A DNA stretch of 64,000 bases from Epiperipatus broadwayi (Eukaryota > Onychophora > Udeonychophora > Euonychophora > Peripatidae). Position numbers and translations under genes: made by a program. Location: assembly GCA_028023455.1 (NCBI GenBank), contig JAQFVV010006216.1, positions 5,474,877 through 5,538,876 of the forward strand, read 5' to 3'. This document shows, piece after piece, positions 1 to 13,350 of the stretch. The notes beneath the pieces are model-generated. The model worked only from the letters and a program-made list of their open reading frames with translations. It was not told the origin of the DNA and did not search any database. Numbering within the stretch: position 1 is the stretch's first letter; each line of letters opens with the position of its first letter.

Positions 1-3000
1 CTTAATGTCAAGCTTTTGAGTAATTGCCAGATTTGAAGTTGAAGAATAAATAGTTTTATATATATATTTTATTATTAGATCTTAATATTTATTGATAACA
101 ATTAATATTTAAATTAAGCATGAAATTGAAACAAAATACACGAGGAGATTCATTTGGTCTCTTGTTATTAAAGAGAAGAAAAGAAAATGATTTCTCTTTA
201 AATAACTTTTTCTTTTATAAAAATATTTCTATTCAATGTTGGAATAAAATAGTAACTGTTCCAAATTAAGACCTATGGATTAAAAGATTACAAGGAAAAT
301 TATTTTAATTTTCTATTAAATCTAAAGAAAGAATAGCAATATAAAAGAAAAGAACATCTGTTTGAGTTTTTGGAAACTATATTATTTTAACACTTCGTTA
401 TTCTACAAATATATATATATTTAAAATAATTATATATATATAAAGAATCTTACAATGTGCAGTGAGTAGAATAATTATTGTATCGTAAAGGTTTCGAAAC
501 CAACGGTCATGCTAAATTGAAATATTTGTTGTAGAGAACGTCGAATGATAATAGAAATATGGAGAATAAGCACATCAATATTTGAAGGATATTTACTTTA
601 TATTATATAAATCAAATCATTGGATATTATTAACAATTTATCAATTAAGGATAAATAAATCATCATTATACCAATGGATTAATATACTTCGTAAGAGATC
701 TTCATTAGGATTATGATCTACAGACTTAAATATCTATTCTTAACTCTGGAAAATAAGTTTTCTTTATTTATTTATATATATTATAATAATACTTATATTA
801 TTTTAATATGTTTATTATTATTATTTTTATTTCAAATTTGGCATCATTATATTTTAATAGGAATATCTAAATTTAATATTATAAACATGAATTGAAAGTT
901 TCACATGATTTATCAAAATTAGATGAAATATAAAAAAATGGTTATAATTTAACAGATATTTAAAATAGGTTTATTATATTTATTATATAATATAATAAAC
1001 ATTTAATGTATTTTATTTATTATAAATACATATAATATATAAGTTGTACAATTGTAAATAGTACTTATATATATATTAATAATTATGAAACATATATAAT
1101 AAGAACTGTAAATAAATTAATAAGTTATATAAATTATTAATTTTTGAATCTAGATATTGTTTTTATATATCTGTTAATTTAAATTATATTTTTTAATTTT
1201 GAATAGTTTATTATAACATAGAATTTTATCATTGCGTGTTAAATGGAAATATTATTTATTAATATTTTAAAATGGTAAAATTCATCCGTATTTATTTATT
1301 AATATTTTATCTTTTACGTTATATTTTTTATTGTTTATTAAATATTGAGTTATTAACTTGATCTCTTTGTCTAATCATTATTAAATTATATTATATATAT
1401 GTTAGTATTATAAATATCATATGAATATCAATTATTAGTTAATGCTTATATAAAGGCATATTAGATAATGACTTATTTTGAAATCATCCCTGAAAAGAGC
1501 TAATTGTAAATTCTCCGTGAGTTTGAATATTGTGGCATAATGGTGACTGAAAGAGGGATGAGAAATGGATGAACTAGTTTAAATTATATTAAAATTTATT
1601 TAAAAATTATTGAGCTAGCATAATAAAGATGGATGTAATCATGGACTTAGTATTTCATCGATTCATTTTTAGCATTCTACTTGAAGACCCAAAGTCCGAT
1701 TGTAGTGAAATGCATATCCTCTTTCTGGTGAATTTAATCATCCTGTTATATTTAATAAGCCCAATTTAGACTTTAAAAATAATCGTTCCGTTATAATACC
1801 ATCACATCACTTGATTCTTTCAATCCATTTACAATAAATAAAATCATAAAAGATAGTGCTAGAGTCGAAAAAAGACAAATGCTCTTATATAGTTTTTTAA
1901 TAAATTCTTTGGCACATTTCATGTTATCTCCCTGTTCAAAAAATGTTTCATCTTTTTTCTTAGTGCTGAAATAAGTTTTCTCTTAATACCAAAATGACAT
2001 TTATAACTTTAATACTTTTGTCTTAAAACTGTTCTTTCTATTTCAAAGTTATATTACTTCTTCCGCCATTAACACCTTTCCATGTCATTTTAAATGGTTG
2101 TTTTTAATTATTTTTATATTACTTCTTTTCTTTATACAGTTTTGTTTCAAACCAAAATTTACTAAAATTTTGTTGTTTTATTCCCACTACCTTCATATTG
2201 ATCTCATTCAAATCTGAGTCATTTTCAAAAATTTTTTTAATAAATTAAAGTAATTTGAAAGATTTGATTTAAATTTCATGCAGTATTTTTGAAAGTCAGA
2301 GAAATCAGTATTTTTTCTAATAAGTTTTAACTCTCCAATTTTTCATTAACATATATCTTACACAACTCACAATCTGATGATAGCTTCCTGTGTTGAATCT
2401 ATTAACAATTATACAATCTTGAAATATATATTTTTTGTTCATCAAAATATACAGTACTTCAATTTTGCATTTTTTCTCAAAATATATATATAACATAGAT
2501 TTTTTTCACTACAAATTTTTCAAGTTTTATGTCCTTCACATTTCTGTAAACATTTACAAATGTGTACTTTCACCCTTTAAATATTTTCTGATTCTCACTT
2601 TAAAATCTACCTTGATAACTTTAAACCTGTTTAACCCATTTAAAATATAAGTCCTCCAATTCTCAACATTTAAAGTTGTTAAATATAAAGCTGATTTTGA
2701 TTTCTTACAAAAATTAAAATAAAGAATTGTGCTAATCCAATTGATATATCAATCTCCACAATATTTTTGTTCCACTTTTTATTTATAATAAATAGCATTT
2801 CACTGGATTTCTAATATTTATATCTTTATCTATTTTTCAAACCAATGGTTTTTTCTTTTTCTTTCCAATTTTACAAATCCTAGCAATGTTCCATTTGATA
2901 TACAATAGTTCTAATTCATGCAATTTTCTATACTTGAAAGTAATTTACAGTTATAAAAGACAAAAATACTTAATACTCTGTCCTTTCAATTACTATCAGA

Positions 3001-6000
3001 CACTTCTATGATGGTTTTATTGATTTCATAAATGACAATAGTAAATTTTTTTGTCTATTACAAGCATATATTTACAGAATATGCCTCCCAAAACCATGGA
3101 TGACTTAGTTCGGAACTATCAAATATTTGAAAAAAAAAAGAAAAACATTGTGTTTTCTTAGTCTCAAACTAAAAAGTGAAAGCCAATAAATTTATTATAT
3201 TGGCTTGTGAGTGCTTATATGTTGAATATTATGTAAATTTATCATGTAAAAATTCACATGTTAATAAAAACTGCAAAAACAAAAATATATTTATTAGTCA
3301 ATTTTAGGAATTGGCTTTCAATTCCTCAGTGAAAAATATCTCTTTTTAAAAATAACAACTTAATGAGATATCAGCTATAAAATCAAAGATCTAATTAATT
3401 TTTATTAATTCTACCATAAATTATCATTAATCTTTTTGAGGAATAAATACACTTATCATTACTTTATTAACTTTAAGGATTTGTGTGTGGGTGTGTGTGG
3501 GTATTGTCAATTTTCTATCAAACCATATATTTATTTATGATTCTATCTTTTAATTTTTAAAAAAATTTTTTTTTTCTTTTCCAAATGTTCATGCATAATA
3601 TAATTTTTGCAGATGTATAATTCTGCTTCAAATAAATTCTTCAAATTCATAATATACAATTTAACCTTTTAAAGATGCACAATTAACATTCCTATCTAAA
3701 AAAGATAGTAATATTTTATATGTAGTTAGGTGATATTATTACTGGTATTAGTCTAAATGAATTAATCAAATTGTTGTAAAGATTCAAAAGCTTTATTGCT
3801 TTATAAAATTTCATGGATTGTAGTAAGTCAATAATAATTTGTATATTTGTTTTAAATTTATAATGAAATCACAACAATATAAAGACAGATTTTCAACCAT
3901 TAAATGTTACTATAATCAATTTATTCTATATTATTTTCATAATTTTAAATTTAATTAAATAAATAAAACAATGATAACAATATTCCCTCTCATTATGTTC
4001 TTTATCTATTGCAATACGAGATTCCTTACACTAAGCACAATAAAGCTTGACCTTGTTTTTAACACTACAATATTAATCACAATGAATGCCACAAAGTTTC
4101 TCATCCTAAGTATCACAAAATTCCTCACATTACACACCATAATGTACTTCACATTAACCATAATCATATTTCTCACATTACACAGTATAAAGTATAATTA
4201 TTCCATTTCTATTTTTTATAAAAAAAATTAAATGCATCAGGTATTTATCACTAGAAATTAATAGACTATAATTTTAAAAAACTGTGATATTAAAATCTAA
4301 ATAAAATTTTTATTTTTAATTTTTTTTCATTTTTTCAAATTTACTTTAGTTAGGATAAACTATAAAATCAATACTTATAGAAATTACAGCAGTGTCTTAT
4401 TTTTTATTTTACAAGTCAAAACAAATTAATTTAGGATTTTTATCCTCTAGCTAATAATAGCTTGATATTTTGTTTGGACCACTGATTATTGAAAAAAAAA
4501 AAAAATCCTACGCTTGCTTGTATCTAAAAAAAATTTCCATTTTCATCAAACCCAGATTTGAAAACCAGATTGAAGCAATAGCAAAGTAGATGTATTAACT
4601 GATATATCAAAGAACCTTTCAAAAATTTAACTTAGATAAAAATATGTCACATTAATTAAAGTATTAAATTAAAAAAGTATGCATTTAAGATGTCATAAAA
4701 GTCAAATGTTTATAGATAACAGAATGGTAACAATGGTAAACAACTTCATAAATTTATAAGAGAATATGCAGAAAAATAACAAATGTATTATCAATATTAT
4801 AAATTCATGGTATATATGTAAAATCAAATGTATATAAAATCATAATGAACTAATGTATATATAGTAAATATAGTTGTTCTACTCACATATAATAAAATAT
4901 ACTAATTTAACTTAGAAAATTTTTCAGAAGAACTTAATTAATATTTACCATTTCATAATTTATTTTTAATTAACTATAACTTCACACTGCATACAATAAT
5001 CATGGTTTATAAATTATAGATTTTTAGATATCAAATAATGGTTGTCATTTCAAAGGAATCATGCTTATATATCAGAATTTTATAATGCAAATATCTAAAA
5101 ATTATGGAGCAATGATTAATGGTGGTGTCTTTTTTAAATGAATAATGTGCCTTGTTTCTTTGTTTTTCTTCTTCAGTCATTCCTCACAAACAGTTTTGAT
5201 GATTGAAGTATTAAAGGCAAGGCCCATAGCCATTGGTTGTCAAAGAATACTAAACTATAATTTGTTCGCACAAATTTCCTTTGATACCTAAACAGCTGCA
5301 CCAGCTTTATAAATATATCCACTCAGGATTCAAATAAAATAAATAGAGCAACAAAGGGAATATCTTATTGCCATCTACAATTTTATCTTTAAAACTATCA
5401 GTAATTATGAATGAATGACACGGAGATCTGAAGTTAATACTAAGTTTTTTTTCTCATAACTTTTATTCTTTATATATTTCTGGCTCATATACCATAGATA
5501 TCTGTGACTTCTCTCAATTATAATAAAAACAAAAAATTTGGAAATAGAAAAAGAAGCCATGGATTTCTATGGCATTCTTGAAAAATAAGTTATATGAAAA
5601 AAAATTTAATGTCAGCTTTAAAGTGATTTGTAATTTAAATAGAATTATTAATAATTCTAAAAATAAAATTGCAAATAGTAAAACAGCATAGATAATTTAT
5701 GCAGCAACCTGAATTTCCTTTACTGTTCAAGGTTGGATCAATATATGTAATTGCATAGACAATAAAAGCTAAGCATAAATTATAATCAGATAGTCTTTGA
5801 CCATAAAAGGACAAAGAGTCATGTCTTTAATATTTCAACATCAAAATTATTTGTGAGAAGCATAATGAACTAAGAAAAAAAAGTGCATATGAAATTTTGA
5901 CATAAGCATGATTACTTTGAAGTGATCATTAATACTTGATAGCTAATGGTCTATACTTTATAAACTATGATTATGGAATATGGTTATTGAAAGTACATTC

Positions 6001-7070
6001 AATTACAGCTAAACTACAAAGCAGTATAAATTAATTAAGTTTTAATGAAGGCTTTTTGTAAGTTATATTATTCTGTTATATATACATTAATTTAATTCTA
6101 ACAGCATTTTAAAATTCTACAATGAAATAAATCAAAAATTTCACTTTCAAAAATATTTGCTTCATATTTCAATAAATATAACATATTATTAATTAAATTT
6201 ATTATAATCACAAACAATATTATATTGTTATAAAATTACAATAGATTTAATTATTTTCAATACATTTTTTTTATTATTATTTTCCTCTGAAATATTTTGA
6301 CTGAAGAGTACTTTTTTCAAGCCTATAATGACAATGTATTATTTTAATTAAATTAAAAACAATATGTTAACACTATAATAAAATAATATATTGTCAGGTA
6401 AAATAAAAATAATAATAAAAGAGGCATTGAAAAATATGTCAAATGACTGCTCAAAGGTTGAAATATTGAAGAAAAAACAACAATAAAAAAATGCAATAAA
6501 AACAACAAAATGTAAAATTATAATTTTAAAACACTCACTATATTGTTTCAGATTTAGACAAACATAATCCTACAATGATTTTATTATTACTATGCACAAC
6601 CTTTTTGTTTAACAATGTCCATCTAGAAAGGCTATGAAGTTTTAAGTGTGAATTTACATATTTTCTAAATTAATAATTCTGAATTAATATTATTTTTGAA
6701 TATGACTAAAATATAAAATAAGTTCAATATATATATACATACAATGTTTTCAAAACTAGTTTTTATCTTTTTAAGTTTCATTTACTCTTCCAAAATTAAA
6801 AAAATTGCTAGCAGTCAATCTTTAAATTGAAAAATACTACAAGACTATTTTTTTTTTTCAATTATCATAAATTCCAAACACGTATCTTTTAATCATTAAA
6901 ACTAAATGAGAAGTCTTAAAACTTGAGAAACTATTAAAAAAATCATGAAGAAAAACAACAAAAAATTAAAACATCATTTAAATAAAATTTGAAAAACTAT
7001 TTAAAATTATTAATTTTAATAAAATAGACAATTTTTTGCTATTAATCACAGTGTAAAATAAAACTTTTAC
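1..7070. other. Intron 4 (partial) of the Cab45 gene, no exon found
   Basis: This AT-rich stretch lies 3' of coding exon 4 on the minus strand, so it is the start of intron 4. I looked on the minus strand for the expected next EF-hand block of Cab45 and found nothing that fits. The open frame at 3971-4231 (plus) is a low-complexity run of degenerate units resembling cctcacattacac and is not convincing as a gene. Simple AT repeats and a GT-rich run near 3480 are present. I see no RNA gene or recognisable mobile element. Confidence 0.5.
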
Positions 7071-7229
7071 CTAAGCCTCGAAGAATTTCTTTGGCCATGC
7101 CCTCCAACATTGTTTTACTTTGTTCTGGATGTCTAAAAGTTAGGAATTCTTGGATTGTTAAGCCACTATCATTTGTATTTTCATCTGCTTCAGACCAACG
7201 TGCTTTGTCTTGAACTATGGTATCTCGAA
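7071..7229 (-). CDS. SDF4: Cab45-like protein, coding exon 4 (EF-hand 3 region)
   Basis: The exon is 159 nt, preceded by an acceptor ending tttaacag and followed by a donor gtaaaag. Entered after one leftover base, it encodes VRDTIVQDKARWSEADEN and then GLTIQEFLTFRHPEQSK and MLEGMAKEILRGL. This corresponds to the vertebrate stretch with LKDRWYQAD, LTEEEFLSFLHPEHS and MLRFMVKEIVRDLD. The third EF-hand loop is non-canonical, as it also is in vertebrate Cab45. The exon ends in phase 1 with a G that would be completed to an Asp codon by an AT-starting exon outside the window. Frame and splice phase agree with exon 3, so the assignment is firm. Confidence 0.9.
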
Positions 7230-7559
7230 CTGTTAAAGAAATTATTATCTAGTAATTATTAATGTAATATTTTATTTTTAAAAAAATTATACATATGTAC
7301 ATGAATTTGCAAAAAAATTACATACAAAAATATACGAGTTTGTCAGTTATAACATTTATCTATGTTTGTTGTAATTATTGATCTATGAGACAGGTTTTGC
7401 TATGAGAGGAATATGCTCAATTTCTTGACATATTCTTTTAGAACCAAATGTCTAAAAAAAATGTTGTTTGGTGACAACACTGATTGTACAAATTAATGGG
7501 AATATTATGAAGTTATTATAATTGTTCCATGCTTATTGAGCATCAATCAGTCAAATGAC

Positions 7560-9006
7560 ATGACATAATCCTGGAGATGTGAAGTGTATGTCATTTCCAA
7601 TTTGATCAGCGAATCAATAGAGGACTTGGAGATCATCCAAAGTTGATATATTTCCAAGAGTTGGTATTATTACTGAAGACAATTCCTGTTGATCTTGCCA
7701 TGTATATGAATTATCATCGCTGTTTTTGAACTTCATTTGAAATTGATATGGATTTGTTCTTGTTGGCACTAATCCAGAAATGATCAGTAGGCCATTTGAA
7801 TATATAGCCATAGCCAAATTTCATGAGGTATCTAACTGCCACTCTAGTTTCTGGTTGGAGTAGAAATGAACTTGATTTCTCATACTTAACTGCAGAATTT
7901 TGCTATATGGTATACTTATCTTGAATTTGATTTTCGTCAGTTGGTGATCTTTGCTGGTTTCTTCACAAATTGTTTCATAAGTAATCTTGCTTGATGACAC
8001 TGAGTCGATTGTTTTCTTGCACAATTGATGGACTTCTTGATTGATTGCATTATCAGTTTGAAGAGTTGAGACAATAGATATCTAGATAAACAATCATCAT
8101 TTGCATTATTAGCTATAATTTTATCCAATTCTCAAAGTATGACCTAATATATTTTTTTCCTATTATCAATACTTTTCAGATTGATGTCAAAGCATCAGAT
8201 CCATATTTGATTTAACAATGCAGTAGGCATTCAGTACAATAAAAATTTCATCTCAGATTGATACTCCTTTATACAAAATGTTGACATTGTTTTTCCCATC
8301 TGCTACAAGTATGTTTTGAGTAAGATTAAAAATAAATATTTGTTGGCTGCAATGTTTTTAAACTAAGACAAGCAAATTTATTCTAACATAAAAAGTGTAT
8401 TTCAAGTCAGTGTACACTTCAAATGCCATGGGATTATCGTCAGTATAGATAATAGTAGGTAACTTAAAAGCAATTCTGGAGTATGTTGATAACATGTTGA
8501 ACACCATAAGATTTTAGATTATCTGTTGTTACATACAAGGTAGATTGATCATGGATTGTTTGTTTTGATAAGTGTCTTGAGGCATACTTTCAACATGTGA
8601 TCACTTCTGTGACATTCATGCATTTTAATTTTGATATATCAATTCAACAAATAGTTATTCTTCCACAGTGCAGACTAAAATCATCCATGTCCAAAGAAAT
8701 GAAATCAAACCTTGCTTTTGATTGATTTTGTTTTCTGAATGAACTCTGCTTTCGATATTTTTATTTTGAACTTTGATTACTCTGTGTTAATTTTTGATAA
8801 TATCTAATGTAAATGGCATCAGTAAAAAATTTTGCCCTAACTTCTTGGAATCAGCTTTTGATGTTTCCAAAGCTATAATTTTGGTTCATAATATCTTGAA
8901 AACTCAACATTTCAGGCTGAGACTGCAATTACTGTTCTCTAATATCTCAGATGAATTGCACTCAGAAAATGGACTGTTCTGTGGGTTATATGTATATTTA
9001 TTGTAA
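7560..9006 (-). pseudogene. Decayed coding block of unknown protein
   Basis: On the minus strand a string of open segments continues across frame changes and stops. About 8128-7940 has KIIANNANDDCLSRYLLSQL; 8024-7822 has ETSKDHQLTKIKFKI and ILQLSMRNQVHFYSNQ; 7817-7560 has GLLIISGLVPTRTNPYQF and ELSSVIIPTLGNISTLDDLQ. Upstream pieces at about 8420-8520 read KLPTIIYTDDNPMAFEVY. Composition is normal for a globular protein, unlike the low-complexity translations of the flanking DNA. Codons run without introns over the clearest 0.5 kb, which suits a retrocopy or part of a mobile element. I do not recognise the family. It sits inside intron 3 of the Cab45 gene, in the same orientation, and is not one of its exons. 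Confidence 0.45.
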
Positions 9007-10469
9007 ATAAAGTTTAATAAAATCTTGTATGATACAATACAGACAGTACATAAAATTATTATCGGTATAAATGTACTCTAGAAAATTAGCATAAAAGAGA
9101 AAATCCGGATGTGATATTGAACAAGGTCAATATATTTAAATGAGCCTATTATGTATTCTGAACTGCATAAATATAACTAAATACATTCTAGTAGAAACTT
9201 AACAGCACTTATATAATTGGGTGAACAGTAATTGCACAACCTTGTAAGCAGTAAAATATAATGTGTGCGCTAATCATTGTAGAATCAGTGAAATAGTTAA
9301 AGACTGATATTAGAAATAACGTTAGAATGTCTGTATGTTAAAACCAAAGTAAATGGATACACAAAGACAATTGAACTTGTATATAATGTTTGTGCGTATG
9401 ACCAGTTTATCATGCGGCTAATTATTGGAATTGCTTACAGAAGCTGAAGTAATTTCACTCATTCTATTTTAGTATTCTTTACATTATTTTAATGAATAAA
9501 TTTATTACACTAGTTAGTGTTTTGTTTTCATTATATTATTAGAGATGCACATACAGCCAGTAAACAAAAATTTTATCCCTGTATATAGCAAAAAAAAATA
9601 TCAGCAATTGATGCTCTGCACTTACGCTAATTGAATTCGCAATCCCCCAAAACTCCTCATAATGTTATGACAAAATCTATAACTGATTGTTGTTCAGTTT
9701 AATACTTTGATAAGTATAGATGATCGGCAACAAGAACATTTTTCTTGGGTACTAAATATTCTTTATAAGGTTTATTAGTTCAGTATACATTATATCTTTG
9801 AATGATTTTGATGCTATTAAAGCAGAAAATGTTTTGAATGTTTTTGCATCAATTAAGTTTAATACGAGATAGCATAATACTTTGGATTGTTATTGATATT
9901 TTTTATCTATGTAATTTTCAAATAATTTTCTATATGTGCAAAAAGTTTCTTCAGATCAAAATTTTCAAAATTAGGAAGCAGTGCTGTATTTTCAGCTGGA
10001 CCCAGTTCAACTTCCCCTGCAGAAATGAGCTAATTGTTTTTATTGAAAGTGTAGTAAATGTATGAATAGTTGTAGTTATATCTTCAAACACTGTACAAAT
10101 TCTTGTCCATCAAGATTGTTTGATAAATTTCACATGTTTATAAAATAAACTCTTTAAATACTACATATAAAATATTGTCATTACAAATATAAAATAAAAA
10201 AGGTAATTTTTTTTTAATTGCAGCACAATCTTTATTTACCTTTCTCATAGCTGAATTTATCACTGAATAATTAATAAATGTTCATCTTAAAATTGATAGT
10301 TTTTTTCCTTTATCTTAAAATACTGTGTTTCATATACATAGTTCATTAAATGTTTACCTCATCAAAATTGTTGTTTTTTGATGCCTTCTTGATATATTTG
10401 ATAGACTTTAATATGAGAGGAATATATTATTTTAGAACCAAAATTCTGAAAAAGAATACTGATTGGTGG

Positions 10470-10550
10470 CACCACAGTTTATCTGGGCATAATTGCTGAG
10501 ATATTCTTGACTTCGTTTACTTAAAATACATCACATCACATCACACATAG
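10470..10550 (+). mobile_element. Detached 3'-tail fragment of the zinc-knuckle LINE
   Basis: The segment tctgggcataattgctgaga and the following cttgacttcg...catcacatcacatcacacat resembles the 3' end of the LINE immediately downstream (about 11308-11370: ctctgggtatagttgctgag, then gacatcacat-type tail). It therefore looks like the end of one copy lying directly before the truncated start of another, in the same orientation. Confidence 0.4.
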
Positions 10551-11371
10551 AAATGGGATGGTCAAGTTTTTATATGAGAGATTCAAAAAAGTAAAATGAA
10601 AATGTTTGGTAGATTGCAGTTTATGGATAATAAAAGAATAGCCAAAATAGTATTTAATTGGGTTATGAGTAAAGGGTAGGCAACAAGATGGGTGAAAAAG
10701 ATAATGCAGTATGCAAAAGATTTGGATAAAGAATTCATATCAGTATATTTGTATAAAAGATGGAATGAATATATTAGGAGGATTGTTGAGTGTTATAGTG
10801 ATAAGGAATGGGATAAAAGAATAGATTTATTAATAAAGAATAGAGTTAGAGAGATGGAGAACTAGTATGGAGAGTAAAAAAAATTGAATATATATAGAAG
10901 TAAACAGAATATTAGATGCGAGTTAATATATGATAATAGTAACGAACGTAGTTTATTGTTTAAGGCTCGAAAGGGATCTTTAGCAACAAGAGAATATACA
11001 CGTAAATGGAAAAATATGGGTGATTTAGTCTGTAAATTGTGTAAGGAAGGAATAGAAAATATTAGGCATCTGTTAATTGAATGTAAATGCCTGAAAACAG
11101 AAAGGGTACAAATAATGAAGTTATGGAAGAATAAATATGAAAAAAGTGATTATATAGAAAGTGGATTATTGCTTTTTATGCTGTGTTTGGGAAAAGATAA
11201 GCAGGATTTAGATATAAAAGCCATAGAGTTGACAAAGATTATGTTGTGGAAATGGGATGGAACAGAATATGGGAAAACTTAGTGGAAGGTAAAGTGGCTA
11301 ACAGGTTTCTCTGGGTATAGTTGCTGAGAGATTTCTGACTCCATTTAAGGAGAAGTCACAGTACATCACAT
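10551..11371 (+). mobile_element. 5'-truncated LINE, C-terminal zinc-knuckle region (copy A)
   Basis: This is the 3' part of a non-LTR retrotransposon. An open frame at 10884-11282 encodes the C terminus of the reverse-transcriptase polyprotein, with REYTRKWKNMGDLVCKLC, then ENIRHLLIECK: a C-x2-C...H-x4-C finger of the kind found after the reverse transcriptase domain (zf-RVT-like). The preceding 330 bases are collinear with the minus-strand copy at 26690-29880, including the block encoding RIAKIVFNWVMSK. It ends with a tail rich in catcacata. Truncated and without a catalytic domain, so not autonomous. Clade not settled (I/Jockey- or CR1-like). Confidence 0.75.
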
Positions 11372-13242
11372 AGGAATATTGTGAACAATTATAATATTAC
11401 AATAACTTTAAGTTTTAAAATGCAAACATTGTCATAAGTAAAACAGAAATGCAAAATATGATTAACCCTATTAAAACTATCAACAATCCTTACATTAAAT
11501 AATTAATTTTAAAATAGTAATTTTAAAATAGTAATATATTTTTACTTGATTAGAAGTTTGAAATTATATCTAATTACTATCTAGCAATTACAAAATTAAG
11601 AGCCAACTATTTTTTTATTATTGATTAGATTTTACTTTCTGAACATCTAAACTGCAATCTTGTATTCAAAGTTAAGTCACTTAGACATTAATTATAACTT
11701 GTTATTAATTGATTTGTCACACATTTCCAGAGAATATTCCACCATTTCTAAATATAGGTTACCATAGGTAATGTCAACAGTTTGAATCATCATTTCTTCT
11801 TAGAATTACAATCAATTTAACTTTTAGTTTTTTTCACAGATCTGCTAACCCAGAAATATGTATGAAAAATGTTATTGCTTTGATTTGCTTTCATATTCAA
11901 AGTTAGTCTTAATAAAATTCTAAAATGTCAATAAAAAATATACATATATTAAAAGCATTCTTTCATGGTTTCTATCCCTCGATTATATAAGAAACAAACT
12001 TCAAGGATGTGAATTTGATAAATAAATTTGTTTCTTAGTGAAAGGGAAATAACAAATATAAGTGTGTGTGTCTTTGTATGATAATACAAATAACAATAGA
12101 TTATCATTATATTATCAATACATCCTGAATGTTTTATCCAGTAATATCTATTTTGAACAATAGTTCTTATTATAAACATATAGATAAGAGATTCAAGATT
12201 AATCATATTTTAAATGCTGGTTTTAAGATTTAAAAAACAATATTCTTACAAAACCAACAGAAATTGTTTTGGATTTTTTATATATTGTTGATGTCATTAA
12301 TTTATATATATATACTATATTTTAATATAATTAGAGAGGATTTGTACTTAAATATTATATTTTAATATGTGTTTATGTACTACTATAAAAAGTAAATAGT
12401 CCATTATAGTAAGTAATGTTTAAATAAACTTATGATCTAAGAAGGCACATGAATATCTTTCTAGTAAAGTTAATTTTAAAGATTTGGAGAATTGATGATT
12501 AAGAATAATTAATTATTTTTTATGTTACTTTATATAAAATAATTAATAAATCAAATAAGTCATTTGAATATAGAAACAATTAAAAAAAATTATTAACATT
12601 TAATAAGGATTTTTTTAATAAAAAGATTATATTTTATACTTTCATCTTATACATACATACACATATATTAAAGTAGATCTGTGCATAGGCAAATCTAATA
12701 AATTGTTTAAGAGTATAGCATAAAATGGGACACTTGAAGTTCCAAAAATAATAAAAATTATTAATTTTTTACATTTTATTTATTTTTTCTTGAATTTCAA
12801 AAATATGCATTTTAATGAAATCATGTCCAAAAAAATTTGGTAGGTAGTATTACGATGTAACAAACATACATATATTTATTGAAACTAATTTTATATTTGC
12901 TGTTCGCTACAATGAATAAATCAAATAACATAATTTTTTCTAACTAAATAACTTATATTCAGACTACTTTTTTTGGAATCTGACCACTCCTATCTTGAAA
13001 AAATAACAAACTATGATGCTACTGAAACATCATACATTATCACAAGAATGCTCAGAATCTTTTCAAAACCATCTGTGTACTAAATGTTCTCAGCATAAAA
13101 CTCTCCTGCCCATTCTTACATGTAGGAAAATCTAAAACATATTTAATCAATATATTTTACATGAGAATATAGTTATGCTAACTTTTACATAATTATGTAC
13201 ATGTATGCACATAAAAAAATATTAAAAAATGACAAAACATAC
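11372..13242. other. Intron 3 sequence, nothing recognised
   Basis: AT-rich intronic DNA between the LINE fragment and exon 3. The open frame at 11949-12206 (minus) has no recognisable motif and is probably chance. I see no RNA gene, hairpin or element here. Confidence 0.4.
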
Positions 13243-13350
13243 CTCTTAAATCCAAGTTTTCATGATTTTCTATATGGTTTTCAGCATAATTTTCATCTAA
13301 TCCAGATTTGACAAGGAAATGGACATGATATTCATCCCATGACACAATAC
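13243..13350 (-). CDS. SDF4: Cab45-like protein, coding exon 3 (second half of EF-hand 2)
   Basis: This 108-nt exon has an acceptor ending attatag and a donor gtatgt. Its first two bases complete a Gly codon left open by exon 2, giving the canonical loop DKNNNGIVSWDE across the junction. It continues HVHFLVKSGLDENYAENH and ends NLDLR plus one base. Vertebrate Cab45 has the same arrangement, DGHVSWDEYKVKFLASKG followed by a charged helix. The intron therefore interrupts EF-hand 2 at its central Gly. No open frame is obvious at this size, so the exon is called from homology and splice phases. Confidence 0.88.

Noticed and set aside
3971-4231. Open frame of 86 codons as a gene
   Set aside because: Low-complexity translation from degenerate short repeats within an intron.
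1-7070. Further Cab45 exons (EF-hands 4-6)
   Set aside because: No segment on the minus strand matched the expected motifs with splice sites in the right phase; they are probably outside the window.
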